Assembly (NCBI GenBank): GCA_000469685.2
Contig: LS997563.1
Location: forward strand, 26,462,897-26,526,896
DNA: 64,000 bases
From: Haemonchus contortus
Lineage: Eukaryota; Nematoda; Chromadorea; Rhabditida; Trichostrongylidae
Direction of reading: 5' to 3'
The translations under genes and the position numbers were made by a program. The first letter of the stretch is position 1. Each line of letters starts with the position of its first letter. Below, one piece after another: positions 23,550 to 36,400 of this stretch. Below the pieces are notes generated by a model. The model was not told the origin of the DNA and made no database searches. It worked only from the letters and a program-made list of their open reading frames with translations.

Positions 23550-23620
23550 ACGGTTCACTAGCAAATGGAGAACTATCACACGAGTAGTCGGCGGTTCGAT
23601 ACCCGCCAGTTGATCAAGCC
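23550..23620 (+). repeat. tRNA-like fragment
   Basis: Contains GGCGGTTCGATACCCGCC, a perfect T-arm with a B-box (GGTTCGATACC), and a looser A-box-like region about 35 bases upstream. I could not find matching acceptor-stem arms. It is more likely a tRNA pseudogene or a SINE head than a functional tRNA. Confidence 0.4.
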
Positions 23621-24403
23621 TTCAATCCATTCGAGGACGGTTGATTGTGACTCGTCATGGTTGCATCTCAGTGATGGGGTTTACCAATCGGAAAGCTCAA
23701 AAGTAGCAGAATCCCGTCATCCCTTGTTTTAATTTTTACTAATTTTTTTTGAAAAACAAGCCTCTGAATCACTGCATATATTGCAAGCCAACATTTGGTT
23801 AACAAAGAAATACAGCGCTAATCATCCTTCCGCAATTAGCTGAACTTGGAATGAGAATGCCACTCACTACTTCGTTCAAACGATTGATCTCCCTATTTCC
23901 TTTATTCCTGTCAAGAACGCTCATCAAAGAGGGTTAAGCGAGAGAAGTTGTAGATTATTCGAGGAGTTTTTGTACATCACTACAACGTACCACTCAAGAA
24001 TTTAGTAACTCCGCTCCACTAAAAACTCAACTGAAGATGAGTACCTGCCTTAAGGGTGAGACCACGCTTTAGGTGGAATATATTGCTGCTTCAAAGTGAA
24101 TCGGTCTCAAAGAAATATCTAAGAGACCAAAACTTGCTCTGCACGCTGTATGCCGAGGAAGCGTTTTGGCAAACGTGCCAGATGGCTTTTAAAGAGCGAA
24201 TTTGGCTGAGTTGCTAGCTTTCGGATGCTGTGACTGCTCACAGCTGAAAACGAAAACTGTAGAGTACGGCTTTTTATATGGACTTCCCATAGTATTTGCG
24301 TTTTTGCTTTATTTCTTCGCGTGAACCTCAGCACCAATGCTGTTATGCCTTAATCGTTTGATCATGTACCATGGTAATTAATTCAGAGTTAGACCACAAA
24401 GAC

Positions 24404-27400
24404 ATGAAGTGTGCATGGCATTGGATACTGCTCATAGCCTTATCACTGGCAATCACAGCCGCTGGTGACTGCGACGTGAGTAAACTTATCCATAAATCGA
24501 AAAATCTGTGGGGAAATCTATTTTCAATCCTTCTCAAGCCACCCAAAAAATGCTAGCAGGAAACGAGTGGCTACATGCTGAGACACAATCTTTTGCTCGA
24601 ATCTCGATACATACCTTGAATTAAAACCAAACGCTACCGGTTATTTTGTTGATACCATAATTACAAAAGGGGTCTCACTCCCGAAGAACTATGGTTTTTA
24701 TGTTTCCTTTCCAGAATGAAGAAGAAGAAGAACCTCTCACTCGATATCCTATAGCACTATTCAAATGGAGTGAAGTCAAAGTACCTTTAACGGTGTCACT
24801 GTGGCTAGTAGGAGCCAGCATAGCCAAGATAAGTAAGCTTTTGCATTTCACTCATCCAGAATACATTTCAATTGAGGCGAGCAACCACTTAATACGATTT
24901 CATAGCAAAATTTCAGTTTTCCATGCTATTCCGCATCTAACGGAAATGTTTCCTGACTCTGCTCTACTCATCATGATTGGGCTCATCATAGGAATCATTT
25001 TCAACTTACTCGGAGTCGCTAAGGTATAGATTAGTTTCCTATTTTGTGTACATTAGTTCTGTTGGCAACTGACTGTGAGAAAATGAGCAATTTATTTATT
25101 GTTACATAAGTTGGCACGGTTTCTAATTAAGCCTTAAAGTATAAGTTATGAAGCTATGCATTCTCCTCAGTAGGGTCATGGATCCGTCGGCTGAAACTGT
25201 GATTTGTCCGTGATCCTGAAGTGGTGTAACAGGAGCAGAAGGAAGGCAGAGAGGAGAGATGGACGTAAAAGGAGCAATTGTGCAACGATCACTTCTGTCA
25301 GTGGGTAGAGGTGGTGTAATGGCAAAGGCGCACTTCACACACGCATGGTTCTGAGTTCGAATTCTAGATAGACATCTGCCTAGTTCAACCAACTTCCTTC
25401 CCTCCGTGGTTGGTTAATTGGTATCAAACTCGTCTAGGAGGATAAAAGCATTGACTTGCTCATCGTTTGACCACGTACGCATTCATTACTCCACTACAAT
25501 TCTGAATGGAAGTCGAATGCGTGGCTCATCCCTCTGACGGGATTGATTAACGCCCCAAGACGTTGTCCTTCTATTTCTGTCAATGAACCAAAGAACCTGT
25601 TCTGTTTCTCTTTGATAGATGTTTGAGTAGTAGCATTCTCGACTAGTGCCTCGCACGATTCCTTTTTTATGAGATGATCCCCATCACCCTCAATCCCCCT
25701 TTCCTTTTTAGAAATCTTTTGTGCTTGATTTGATCACCATTAGAAAACCCGTCGAATCACTTGATACATACCAGATTTCTTCCTTCCCGTACCGGAGTCG
25801 TAACTTTGGGCTGACTTTAAACATGAGGCCAAGTAATCTCATTGCTCCGTCATCGAATTCTTTGGCTTCGTTACCAGTAGACACATTCTACTCAATGATA
25901 TCAATCCGCTAATATTGTTCTAAATAGAGGTGGCTGACTTCGTACCGGGATTTCCACGGCACACACCAATGATTTCGCACAATTACCTCAACCACCCTCT
26001 AGAAATTCAAATCTTCTACTTCACTGCGGCACACGGAAACAATGGAACATGGGTTTTTCTTCTGAGATGAAATGGAAAATAGACACCGCACCTTTTCAAA
26101 GGGCATAACCGTTCATCAGCTGATAAGTCTGACAAGCGGAAACCAGGCCCAGCTACGAGGACTTGTATGGTAATGCTGATAAATATATGCAATCAGCTTC
26201 TTGCGCTGCAGAGAATTAGGTCAGAACTCCATTCGAGAAGCATTATTCTGATAGCTTCCTTGTTGTAATAACAATAGTTACTAGATTTAAGGTAACATTA
26301 GAAGGGTTCAGATTGCAAGATGCACGATAATGTGACCTTCATTATCGTTGCGATAACCTTTCCCCTCTCTCAGAACATAGTTACTCAGGCATGGAGGTTG
26401 CAAGCAGCATCAGTGGCAATTGAACTTCGGAAGTGCCTTTAATTCGCATATTTCTTCTAGGGATAGGAAATATCTTGGATTTGCAGGATTCAGTGGGAGC
26501 CTAATATTCCGAATTAGTCTGTCCTTTTGTAAACAGAAAAGCGTAACTGATGCTCTCTCATGATATATCTACGAATCTTTACTATTTGTAATAACTTTCT
26601 GTAAGCGTTCACCTACGATCGATTAATGACCCAGATGACCCGTTTTCGATTTCTGGCCACTTTGACAGCGCTGATCTCTATCAGTCTGCTCTACGCACAA
26701 TTCTCGTCGAAGGAAGACAAATCCTGAAGAATGGGTGCAAACCTCAGCACTACCAGGAATTGCCTTCCTTTGCCTAAAGAGGCAATGGGTACATACCGCA
26801 TCACTTTCGGCATCTCGCCTAAACTTTTGCATGATGCGAATGCCCTATGTGTTTCCAATATTGTGACCCAACATACCCTTCTTTTTTGTCAGCGTAGCCG
26901 TACTATCACATATCTCCCTGGAAGTGCAAAGCATTACCCACTGACTTTGCGTTTGCCCTGCTTTGCTTGGTTTTTGCCATATTTTGTGTGAAAGTTTCTT
27001 TGTGTGCAGAAGTTCGGTTGGGCCATGAAAAACATGAGAGCCCTTGTCTACCACCGCTCAAGCAATATTTCATCTTTACTCGTCCATCTTTCCCTTGATC
27101 TTCCTGGGCGAGCGGCTTGCCACTCGATCTTTTGAAACAAGCCCTGTTCTAGGTAGAACAGGAGAGGAGAAGGAAGGTTAGGCAGCTTTATAGGCAGCTA
27201 GCTAGATTAGAAATCAAGCAGCGGCCTCACTGTTCAAGTTGTGTTGTGTCCAATAGCTGCAAGGGGAGCGTTTAAGGAATGAACATTTTGGGACTGCACC
27301 GGATGGTGCAATTCATTCAACCACTAACTTCAGATGTTCAGTTGGCTGAAACGTAACGCAGGGAGATGCGCATATGTAGATAGTTTTTTTTAGGAATGTA

Positions 27401-30400
27401 CTTCATCTTATGAGCCTCTATTCTTAGAAAAGGCTTTGGACAAAAATGCGCTAACAAACAGTTCAACATGTACCTCATACGAATTTTGTGAGATTCCATG
27501 GATCGCACAGTGGCGCTGCAAAATTGGTAGCTTTGTCCCAAAACCCCTCAAGCTTCAGGAGTTCGTGACCGGTCTTGCAGTGTTTATTTTTGTAATAGCC
27601 CAACAGTTTATGGAGTCCGCTATCTATCTTCTTATTAACAGTTTCGGTGTTTGAAGTTTGTTGAGTGGACAAATTTTCCGAGAAAACTGTGATCAGAATG
27701 ACTTCATTTTAGAATGAATTCTTCCTCGGTAGTGAAGTATTCATGCTATTCCTTCTTCCGCCTTTAGTATTCGATGCAGGTTGGTGTTTTTCTATGATAT
27801 GTGAAATTTCCATCGAATTTGGCTCAGCGAATCATTACAACTTGTCTAGGTGAAGCTTTCCCTTGCCTGAGCGAGATCATGGGAAGCTTCCTGAAATGAG
27901 AGTGGTGGAACTTTTTAGAATATGATGGATTTGTGGAAAGCTGAATTCATAAAGCAGGAAAAATTCAATTGGCGTTGGAGCATCTCTCGTGAAGCTGCGC
28001 GCGATGAATAGGAAGTAAGGCTGTAATGAGCCACGAAAGAAACTTCGCAGCGTTTTCTTGAAGCGCTCATCTTCAAGACCCCTTTGCTTCTCTACGACAA
28101 GAGCTGGCCAACGTGCTAAGCGTAACCTGATGGGGTGCTTCAGTTTTGCTTTAATTTCTGTTAGAACGGAACGTTTAGGAAGGAGCTTCTCCTTCTCAAT
28201 GGTCTGCTACTCCACTTCTCCACTTTATGCGTTTTCAGGCTTCAGAGGAGCGGTTAGTGAAAGAGCGAAAGACGTTTAAACTCTGTGATCCTCTGGTATA
28301 GGAAAACAGCAATCGATCCTGTCCAATAGGACCGATTCAATGATAAACATAGGCACGAACCTCCCCGCATTTTACCTCGTGATAATGCTTGTATCCTAAA
28401 GCCACTACTATTCTACGGTTTTTAGAGCTTTTGATCTCTCTACGAACGAAGTGTCTAGTGACTTGTAGCTGTTAACACTGCTTCAAAGATGAATAGCTTT
28501 TCAGGTTACTTCATGCCGGCCCGGCAGTTTTTCGACAATCTCGGCTCGATTCTCTGCTTTGCGATGATCGGAACTACGTTCAATATTGTAGCTATCGGTT
28601 CGTGAACTAAAGCTCAATTCCATTCAGTAATTCCTATCCACCACCTATGTGTCAAACTCGCAGAGAGAATCAGTAAATTTGCTCCGTGATCGGAGAAGCA
28701 TGCCATTGATTCCATAGAAATCGCTCTCGATTAGTTAGGTTCTTACTGCCGATATTCCAATCGCGTTCAATCTCGCCAGAGAGGAAGTGCGAAGTATTTG
28801 GTGAAAAAGAGCTATCTGTATAACAGTAGAGCACTTTTTGACTTATGAAACATGCAGGTGCACTTGTTGGGAATATAATGGGAATATAAAGCTGTGTACG
28901 AAGTCTCATTCGACGGCTTTCAATCAGCTCAAAAGTTTTGTAGTGCCGTATCGAAAGTACAGTCTACGATAAAAAATGGTCCACCTCAGGAAGAATCTGT
29001 GGCCTCTAGACATGCCATATGAGGCGCTGTCGGCATAGATAGGGTGCGATACGTGCTCGAATATGATCTCCATTGTATGCCATCACAGAAGGGGCTGTAT
29101 TTTAGCGGCTTTCATAAGGCTGCACCATTCACAATAGAGCACATACCATATAGTAAACTCAAACGGTAGAGAGAATAACATAAACTCAAACGGTAGAGAG
29201 AATAACATAAACTCAAACGGTAGAGAGAATAACAATCTGAGAGATAAAAAAATCAAAACAATAAATATAAAGGATAAAATTTAAAGGATAAACTTTTTGG
29301 CGTTAATCAATCCCGTCTGAGGGATGCGCCCCCGCACTCGACTTCCATTCAGAATCGTAGTGGCGTAATGAGTGCGTATGTGGCCTATACAATGACTTGC
29401 GGTGGCCAGCCGATGTACAAATCAGTGCTTTTATCCTCCCAGACGAGTCTGGTACTAATTCACCGACCCCGGAGGGATGGAAGGCTTGGTTGGCCTAGGC
29501 GGGCATCGATCCGGGATTCGAACCCCTGACCGTGCGTGTGATATAGTGCGCCACTTGCCACTACACCACCTCCGCCCTAATAAATATTTCTGAATGGAAG
29601 TCGAGTGCAGGGGCGCATCCCTCAGACGGGATTGATTAACGTCAAAAACTTTATCCTTTAAATAAATATAAAACTCAAAAAAATATTGAAGAAAGGAAAA
29701 TGACAACAGTAGCGGAGAGTAACAAGTTGAAGGTTCCGGTAGCGCAAAATTTAGGCCGCGTGCAGTTATGGCCCATGGCGAAAGTGAAATGCTTCGCATG
29801 GAACTCAGTCTTACCGTAGTCGGCTCATTAGTTGCACCCGAGTGAATTCTCGTCCAGATATTCTGCCGTGTCCATCCATTGTCATAATCTTGCACAACTC
29901 CCTGACTTACCTCTTGTTAGGAGCCTTGTATTTCTCGTTTTCTGCACCCCTACTTCATACTTATCAGCAGTTATTTGAGAAATAATGAGTACCTCGAAGT
30001 CAACTTTGATTTTATCTTTCATTGTCAGTTATCTCGGTGTACGACTGGAGTCTCTTCCGCTATAGAAGCGGGCAAGTTACAATGATGGGTTCTGTAAAGT
30101 TGTGTGTATCCCACGTTCTCGTATTGATTCGAAGAAAAGGAGAGGGAGGTTGGAACACCAATAAGGAGCCTTTCTTCGCATGGACATTCCATCCAATGCA
30201 CCCCTTCCGATCGAGAAATCATAGGTTTCGTTGTGGTAGATAGGAGATGCAGGAAGCGAATTGGGTTGTGAGTAGGTTGCAAAATGTTGAAGATCGAGAT
30301 ATTCACGCTTTCCTTCTTAGCAGGTGGTGATTATGGTGGAATGGTAGTCTCGCACAGTCTCCCTAATCAAAGCTAAAACCTTGAAATTGGACAGAATATG

Positions 30401-33400
30401 AAGATTAGGTACCTGACAGAACAATTGAACTCCATTCCATCATAATGATCTTGTAACTTCTTAATAACACGTACTTAGGGTCACAATCATTCAGAGAGCA
30501 GAAGCAGCAGACTCACCTCATTTTCTATATTAATTTTCTCCAGTTTAGCTCTATCGTTGTGGGCTATCTCTCTTACGGGTCTGTTTTCCGTAGAAACTCC
30601 ACTCATTCATCTCCTTTTATTCGGTTCTGTTGCCGCTGACGTCGATCCAGTTGCCGTCATCGTCATTTTCGAAGAATTGGGGGTGAGTGTCTTACTGCAG
30701 AGTCGGAAACTTCAAAAAATTTTTCTAAATAGTGTGGAACCTTGAAGCGAAGCTGGGTCCCGCCTTTATCATACAATACCGTTTATTATAATCTACCTTT
30801 TGGTCATATAAGATTTTGTCTAATGAATGTGTAAATGAGGTGACTTATGTCACAACAGTGAAACTGTCTAGTAGACAGTTAAAAATCCTTTTCAGCTCCT
30901 TGATTCTAGATTAGTGGCTAGATTTTTTTTGAAACGTGAGCACCCTAGCTTTATTATGATGTTCGAGTGTTTGGGAATCTGTCATCGAAACTAGATCAGG
31001 AGCGGCCGTAACGAGGAGTCTAGGATCTCGTAGACCATCTCCACTGATGAAGCCTACCGATCTGATCCAAGCACCGATAAATGTTGTATACTAGAAATCC
31101 CTAAATCGTCGCTGGTCGATTCTGAAGGGTGGGCAGGACGCATGGAGGGTGCATTGGAGTCATATCTGAAAGGCGATAAGTAATCCCAATGTGAGAATAT
31201 GGAGTTCGGTGACAATCTTTTACTAACTGCTGTCCTGCTGACCATCGATTCCTATGGGTTGTACCACTCCATCGATCTATTTACCTGGTTGAGCAAAGCA
31301 CAGTATCAGCACTTTTCCACTCTGCCCATGTTCCCACATTGTCTCCATCTGAGCTAACACCCATGTGTTTTACTTATAGGATCAATGTTAAAGGTGATCT
31401 AATTGATGACAATCATGACAATCTGTGGTCGTTTCAGGTCAATGAAATTCTATTCATTAGTGTTTTCGGCGAATCGCTACTGAACGATGGTGTGGCAGTT
31501 GTGGGTCTCTTTTAAAATTATGTTTCTCACAAAATTTGCAAAATACCTCTCAAATAAACCTGATTGGGTGGAAATTCGCATGTACCCTTCAATTCATGTT
31601 TGTCGTGGATTCGATGCGCTCCTACTTCCCTCATGGCTGGTTCCTGTATCCGAGGATCTACAACTACACACCGCCCGGAGATTTCTTCCTGTGAATTGCG
31701 AGCACTACTTTTCGCTCATTATGAGGCCTCTTTATTGAGAAAGAGAGTGCTCAGGCATAAAACGCATAAATATATATCTATCCAAATAAATATGTAAATA
31801 TATTAGGTTGATGCATAATTATTGCGGATTTTTTCGCGGATTCTTTTCTCTCGATAGAACTCGAATATTGACTTCGGGTTTTTTCTAAAAATGAACTACT
31901 TGATTTCCTCTCCAAGAATATAACCGAAAAACCATCCGCATGTTTGCGTAATTAGGCTTAACTACTTCGAGAAAGATTGGGAGGTGGCACAGTCATTCCA
32001 CGATCTCAGTAACTTTTCGGCGATCGAACAATCAGCCAGAGCCAACCAAGAAATGGAATCTGCTACTGAATTTCGATGAACGGTTGACGAGATAATCCAT
32101 GAAAGTTTCTGCTGGTGAATCTGCCACATTCACCAGCAGAAACTTTTATGGATTATCTCGTCAACCTTTCAGCGAAAAAATGGCTAGAGAATAGAAGTTA
32201 CGTCGACTTGGATGACTTCATGGCCGATGTCAAGGCGTGGATCGCTCGTAAGGATCAAAACTTATCCGCTTTTTGGATCCGACTAACCAATCAATGGGAA
32301 GCAGTGCTTGACGTAGATGGTGAATAAGTTCAATTAAGTAGTAGAGTAATTATTTGAATATGTCTTTGCTTAGTATTTCTATAGTTTCTTTCAGTAAAAT
32401 TTGCTGGAAAAAATCCGCAATAATTACGCATCAACCTAATATATCTAATAAATATTATATCTTTGTAATTTATCAGGTGTTTCTCCTTAGATTCAGAAAT
32501 TCAAGTGCTTCTCTTCAGATACAGTAATTCGAGTGCTTCTCTTGAGATACAGTAATTAAGGTATTCTACCGTATGTTCGCCTCGTTCACCGAGATTGGAC
32601 CGGAGAATCTCATCACAATGGACTATGTAAACGGTGCAATCTCGTATTTAGTTGTGTGCTTCGGTGGAATAGGAATCGGACTTTTGGTCGCTCTTTGTGC
32701 TAGTTTCATAACGAAGTGAGTAGGTTTCTTGTTTTCTAAAGTTGTATTTTTTTATGAAAGCGTAAGACACCACTAGAATCTTCCAGAATCGTCGGAAGCC
32801 GAGAATATTTTTTTTAATTTTCGAAACTTTCAAATGTACTCATAGCAACCATCAACTGTTGTAACATTGCAACGATCCATTGCAGGTATACGCATCACGC
32901 AGAGGTGACCGTTCTCAATCCGGTATTTGTGATTGTTCTTCCTTTCCTTGCCTACTTAATTTCAGAGATGTTCGGCCTGTCCAGCATTATGGCGTGAGTT
33001 GAAAACCCCTTTTTTAGCACGTGTACAGTACAATTTTTTAGCATCGTATTTTGTGGTGCAGCAATGAAGCAGTACGTGAAGGAGAATGTTCCCGAACAAG
33101 CGCTTCACTCGATTAACTATTTTATCAAGGTAGGTAGATCGCAGAGTAAGAGACATTTTATAGTCTGATGTATGAGCCTTAACAGCTCTAAATATTATTT
33201 GGGCGAGCGAGTACAGACAGGAGCAGAAACGTGCAAGTTGCCATTAGATCAATGCGGGAGAGATAAAAGTGCATGGATCTCTTATAATAAATGTACAAAG
33301 TTGTAACCCTACTATATACGCGAAGTGAGTCTTTTGCTTTGTCTCAATTTTGGTATGAGTGGGTACAGGATAGTAACACTTATGGTGGCCGGAAGGACAC

Positions 33401-36400
33401 ACCGCCTACAGGGAGCGTGGCGTGCACGGAATGAATGTCTGAGTGTAAAATCATAGCTTCTGTTTCCGTGGGTCCAAAGCATCCAAACTCAGTAGGAGTA
33501 CAGGTGACAGGATGGCAACATTTAGTGGGTATGGGACTAGGGGTAACGGAACTTCTCCCCTATCGCGGCATTCTCCCTTGCGGCATGCGGCAAATGTCAC
33601 TGCAATTACCGTACTCACCCCGCCTCCCGCCAATCGATAGGACGCGGAATTTTTCGTTGATTGCCTTGCTTTTTTATTAGATTTAATCGTTTTTTCTTCT
33701 GTTTGTTTTTCGTTTTCGTGTTTATTACACTTGATTAATTAGAATGACCCCTCCTATATAAACGACGATCAATACCGCATTGGAATTGAAAAGAGCGGCC
33801 AGCCAATTCGAATAATTAAAGGACTCCCAAAGCGTTCGATTTTGGAAGGATTACAGATGGCGTTTGAAAGCGGTGCAGGTATCAAGACTCTCCTTGCTCT
33901 TAGAAGGCGGGATGTGCGTGAAAGCTGTCAATTTGGACCTAAAGCTTTACCATTCGGTAGGAATAGAGTAGGCGGGAGTGTCGGACAGTGGTAGGGCCCA
34001 GGGTGCTCTACGGCAGCGAGTGTTGGCCCGTGAGTAAATCCCATGAAGGACAGCTTCACTCCGCTGAAATAAGAATGCCTAGATGGGCCTGCGGCTGGAC
34101 GCGAATCGATCGGGTCAGAAATGAAGATGTCAGAACTGCAATGCAAACAGCCTAGTTCATCTGAAGATGCGAGAGCAGCGCGTGTGATGGTTCGGGCATG
34201 TACAAAGAAGACCACAGAACCATCCGATAAGATAGGCAATGGAGTTCGAGGCTCAAGGTAAGCGACCACGAGAAGCTCCGAAGAAGAGATGAGGGACGTG
34301 ATCAAGAAGGACCTCGTCGAAGCCAAGGTGACGGCAGAAGATGCCGTAGATAGGATGGAATGGAGACGGCTTACAAGAACAGTGGACCCTGCGACGGCGC
34401 AAAATTAACGCTAGGGCGAAGAAAATGAGAAGAGTAAACAGGTCGAGAACACTGATTATAGATTGAGGGAGTTATTGAGCTGAACTCCACCCTCGGACCA
34501 GAGAGGGGAAGAAGGGAAGGCGGATAGTGTGAGAAGTGGAACATATGTGAAATGAGAGCAAACAGTGAAAATATGAAGTTGAAATAATACGAAGTCAGGT
34601 TGAAACAAATCGGGAAGGAGCGAGTTACTCAGACACACAGGACTTGAGCAGCGTTCTGGTAATGGCAGAGAGGCAAGTACGTAAGTAAGTGTGTCGGAGT
34701 GTGCATGTGTGTAGCTGGAAGGCTCCTGCTTTTCTAGGCCAGAGCGTTAAGATCAAACAAATTTCTGAATTAGTCATGCTGGTGCTCCCCGCATCAGATG
34801 TGTTCCAGATGCCGAGAGTTGCACCTGATGTGAAGGTCCACCTTGTGACATAAGGACTGCCTTCTCGTCTGCTCGCTTAATTGCCGCTCTGTTGCATCAA
34901 AAGTTAGTCTTCGAACGCCCTATCTAACCAGGGAGGGGTAGTCTACTTATCTTGGAACTATGAGTTCAGACCCAGATGAATCGATAGAGTTCTGAATGTT
35001 GTTTACGAAAATGGAAATTAAAACTGCAAAATGGTTATCCTTAAAAATTTATGGGGGCCCAAATTTTGCTCGACAGTAGTATCAATTGGAAATGCGAACT
35101 CGTCGCTTCCATATCAAACGTCCACGTGACCTAGTGGTAGTGGTCTCGCTTCGTGGGCGTAAGGTGAGGGGTCCTTCCCCGCCACTGCCCGCACTTTGGC
35201 AAAGTGTTCTTTCATTTTATCAAAGGCTCTCTAAACGTTTTCTGACATTTCTTTAGACAATTGATACTACTGTCGATCAAAATTCGGGCCCCCATAACTT
35301 TTTAAGAAGAGTCATTTTGCAGTTTTAATTTCCATTTTCGTAAACAGCATTCAAAACTATCGATTTATCTGGGTCTGAATTCAAAGTTCCAAGATAAGTA
35401 GACTACCCCTCCGTAGCCGAATGGTTGAATACGGTACTTCGCATTACAAGGAGCGAGTAACGAAACGGAAATCATCAGAATATCGAGCAAAAGAGCTGTT
35501 CACATAGGAGTCATGGTAAACGGCATACACGATGGCGTTCGATTTCTGACCAATTTTACATATGCTGGTCTAGTGAATTCGCATGAAATAGTCAACATGC
35601 GTCTACAAACAGAAAAGTAAGCAGCGATCCCTACCACCAATGCGTATGTACCTACCTCTGCGGCGGCAAGTTTAAAGCGCGGAAAATTCTACAAAGTACT
35701 GATGAAGACTACTCAAAAACACAAATTACTGCAAATATGTTGCTGGCGATTTAGCGCCGTTGTGGGCACGAGTCGCAGTCGAGATTGAAAGCTTGGGCCT
35801 CATAGCTCCCAAGACAGGAGGGAAACTGAAGACTTCGTCTGAAACTTTCATATGCTTGTCGTTTTCTTCAAGGAAATTCTACGTTCAAAAAGCCAGTTGG
35901 CCGGCAGTGGACCTTGAATAGTCCATTGTATACGATGGAACATCATTTTCACACTGTTTGACGTTGTACTTTACTCAATGTATTCTTGTTGCCATTTTCG
36001 ATACCGGCTAGGACTATCGCTTAATGCGCACAAAAATACGGCTCAGAAACTGGGTTCTGTCCGCTTCAACGGTGAAATCCTGGAATTTTCATGAAGTGGG
36101 TATTTCTCTGATGTGTTTCAAACATGTTATTGGATGGCTAGAAGACGTTTGTTGAACTCCGTGCTGTGTGAATCCTCTCGGATGCGTTTTGGCTTCTGAA
36201 GACGGCGACTACATCGAAGCATTAGGACGTTGATTCAGTGAATAGTTCAACCTGAAAACCTCGAACGGCAGAAGAATATCATCGGCCCTACAATTATGTC
36301 GGAGAGATGTTTGAAACTGTATTGCTTCGGCTAATCGACTCGAAAATACAAGTAATTGGGACGTCATGATTAGAATGGATCGGTTCCTATCAAGATCAAT

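Larger units (their letters stand above)
21346..24370. other. Upstream region of the NHX gene, repeats only
   Basis: Contains a CCAGTCGG repeat (21881-21961), a hairpin (22282-22338), a GACACACAAA-type simple repeat (23466-23525) and a tRNA-like piece (23550-23620). No exon was recognised. The promoter of the exchanger gene should lie in the last part but no motif identifies it. Confidence 0.45.

Noticed and set aside
29510..29577. tRNA gene on the - strand
   Set aside because: Has A and B boxes but no cloverleaf acceptor stem, and it continues into the SINE body shared with other copies.
29455..29895. 146-codon - frame
   Set aside because: Its C-terminal part is the SINE head read as protein; the rest has no similarity.
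33743..33878. Extra NHX exon
   Set aside because: Its phase does not connect with NHX exon 11, it does not resemble the exchanger, and it recurs in an inverted repeat copy at 53.7 kb.
33928..34326. 132-codon - frame
   Set aside because: Antisense to the RTE C-terminal fragment.
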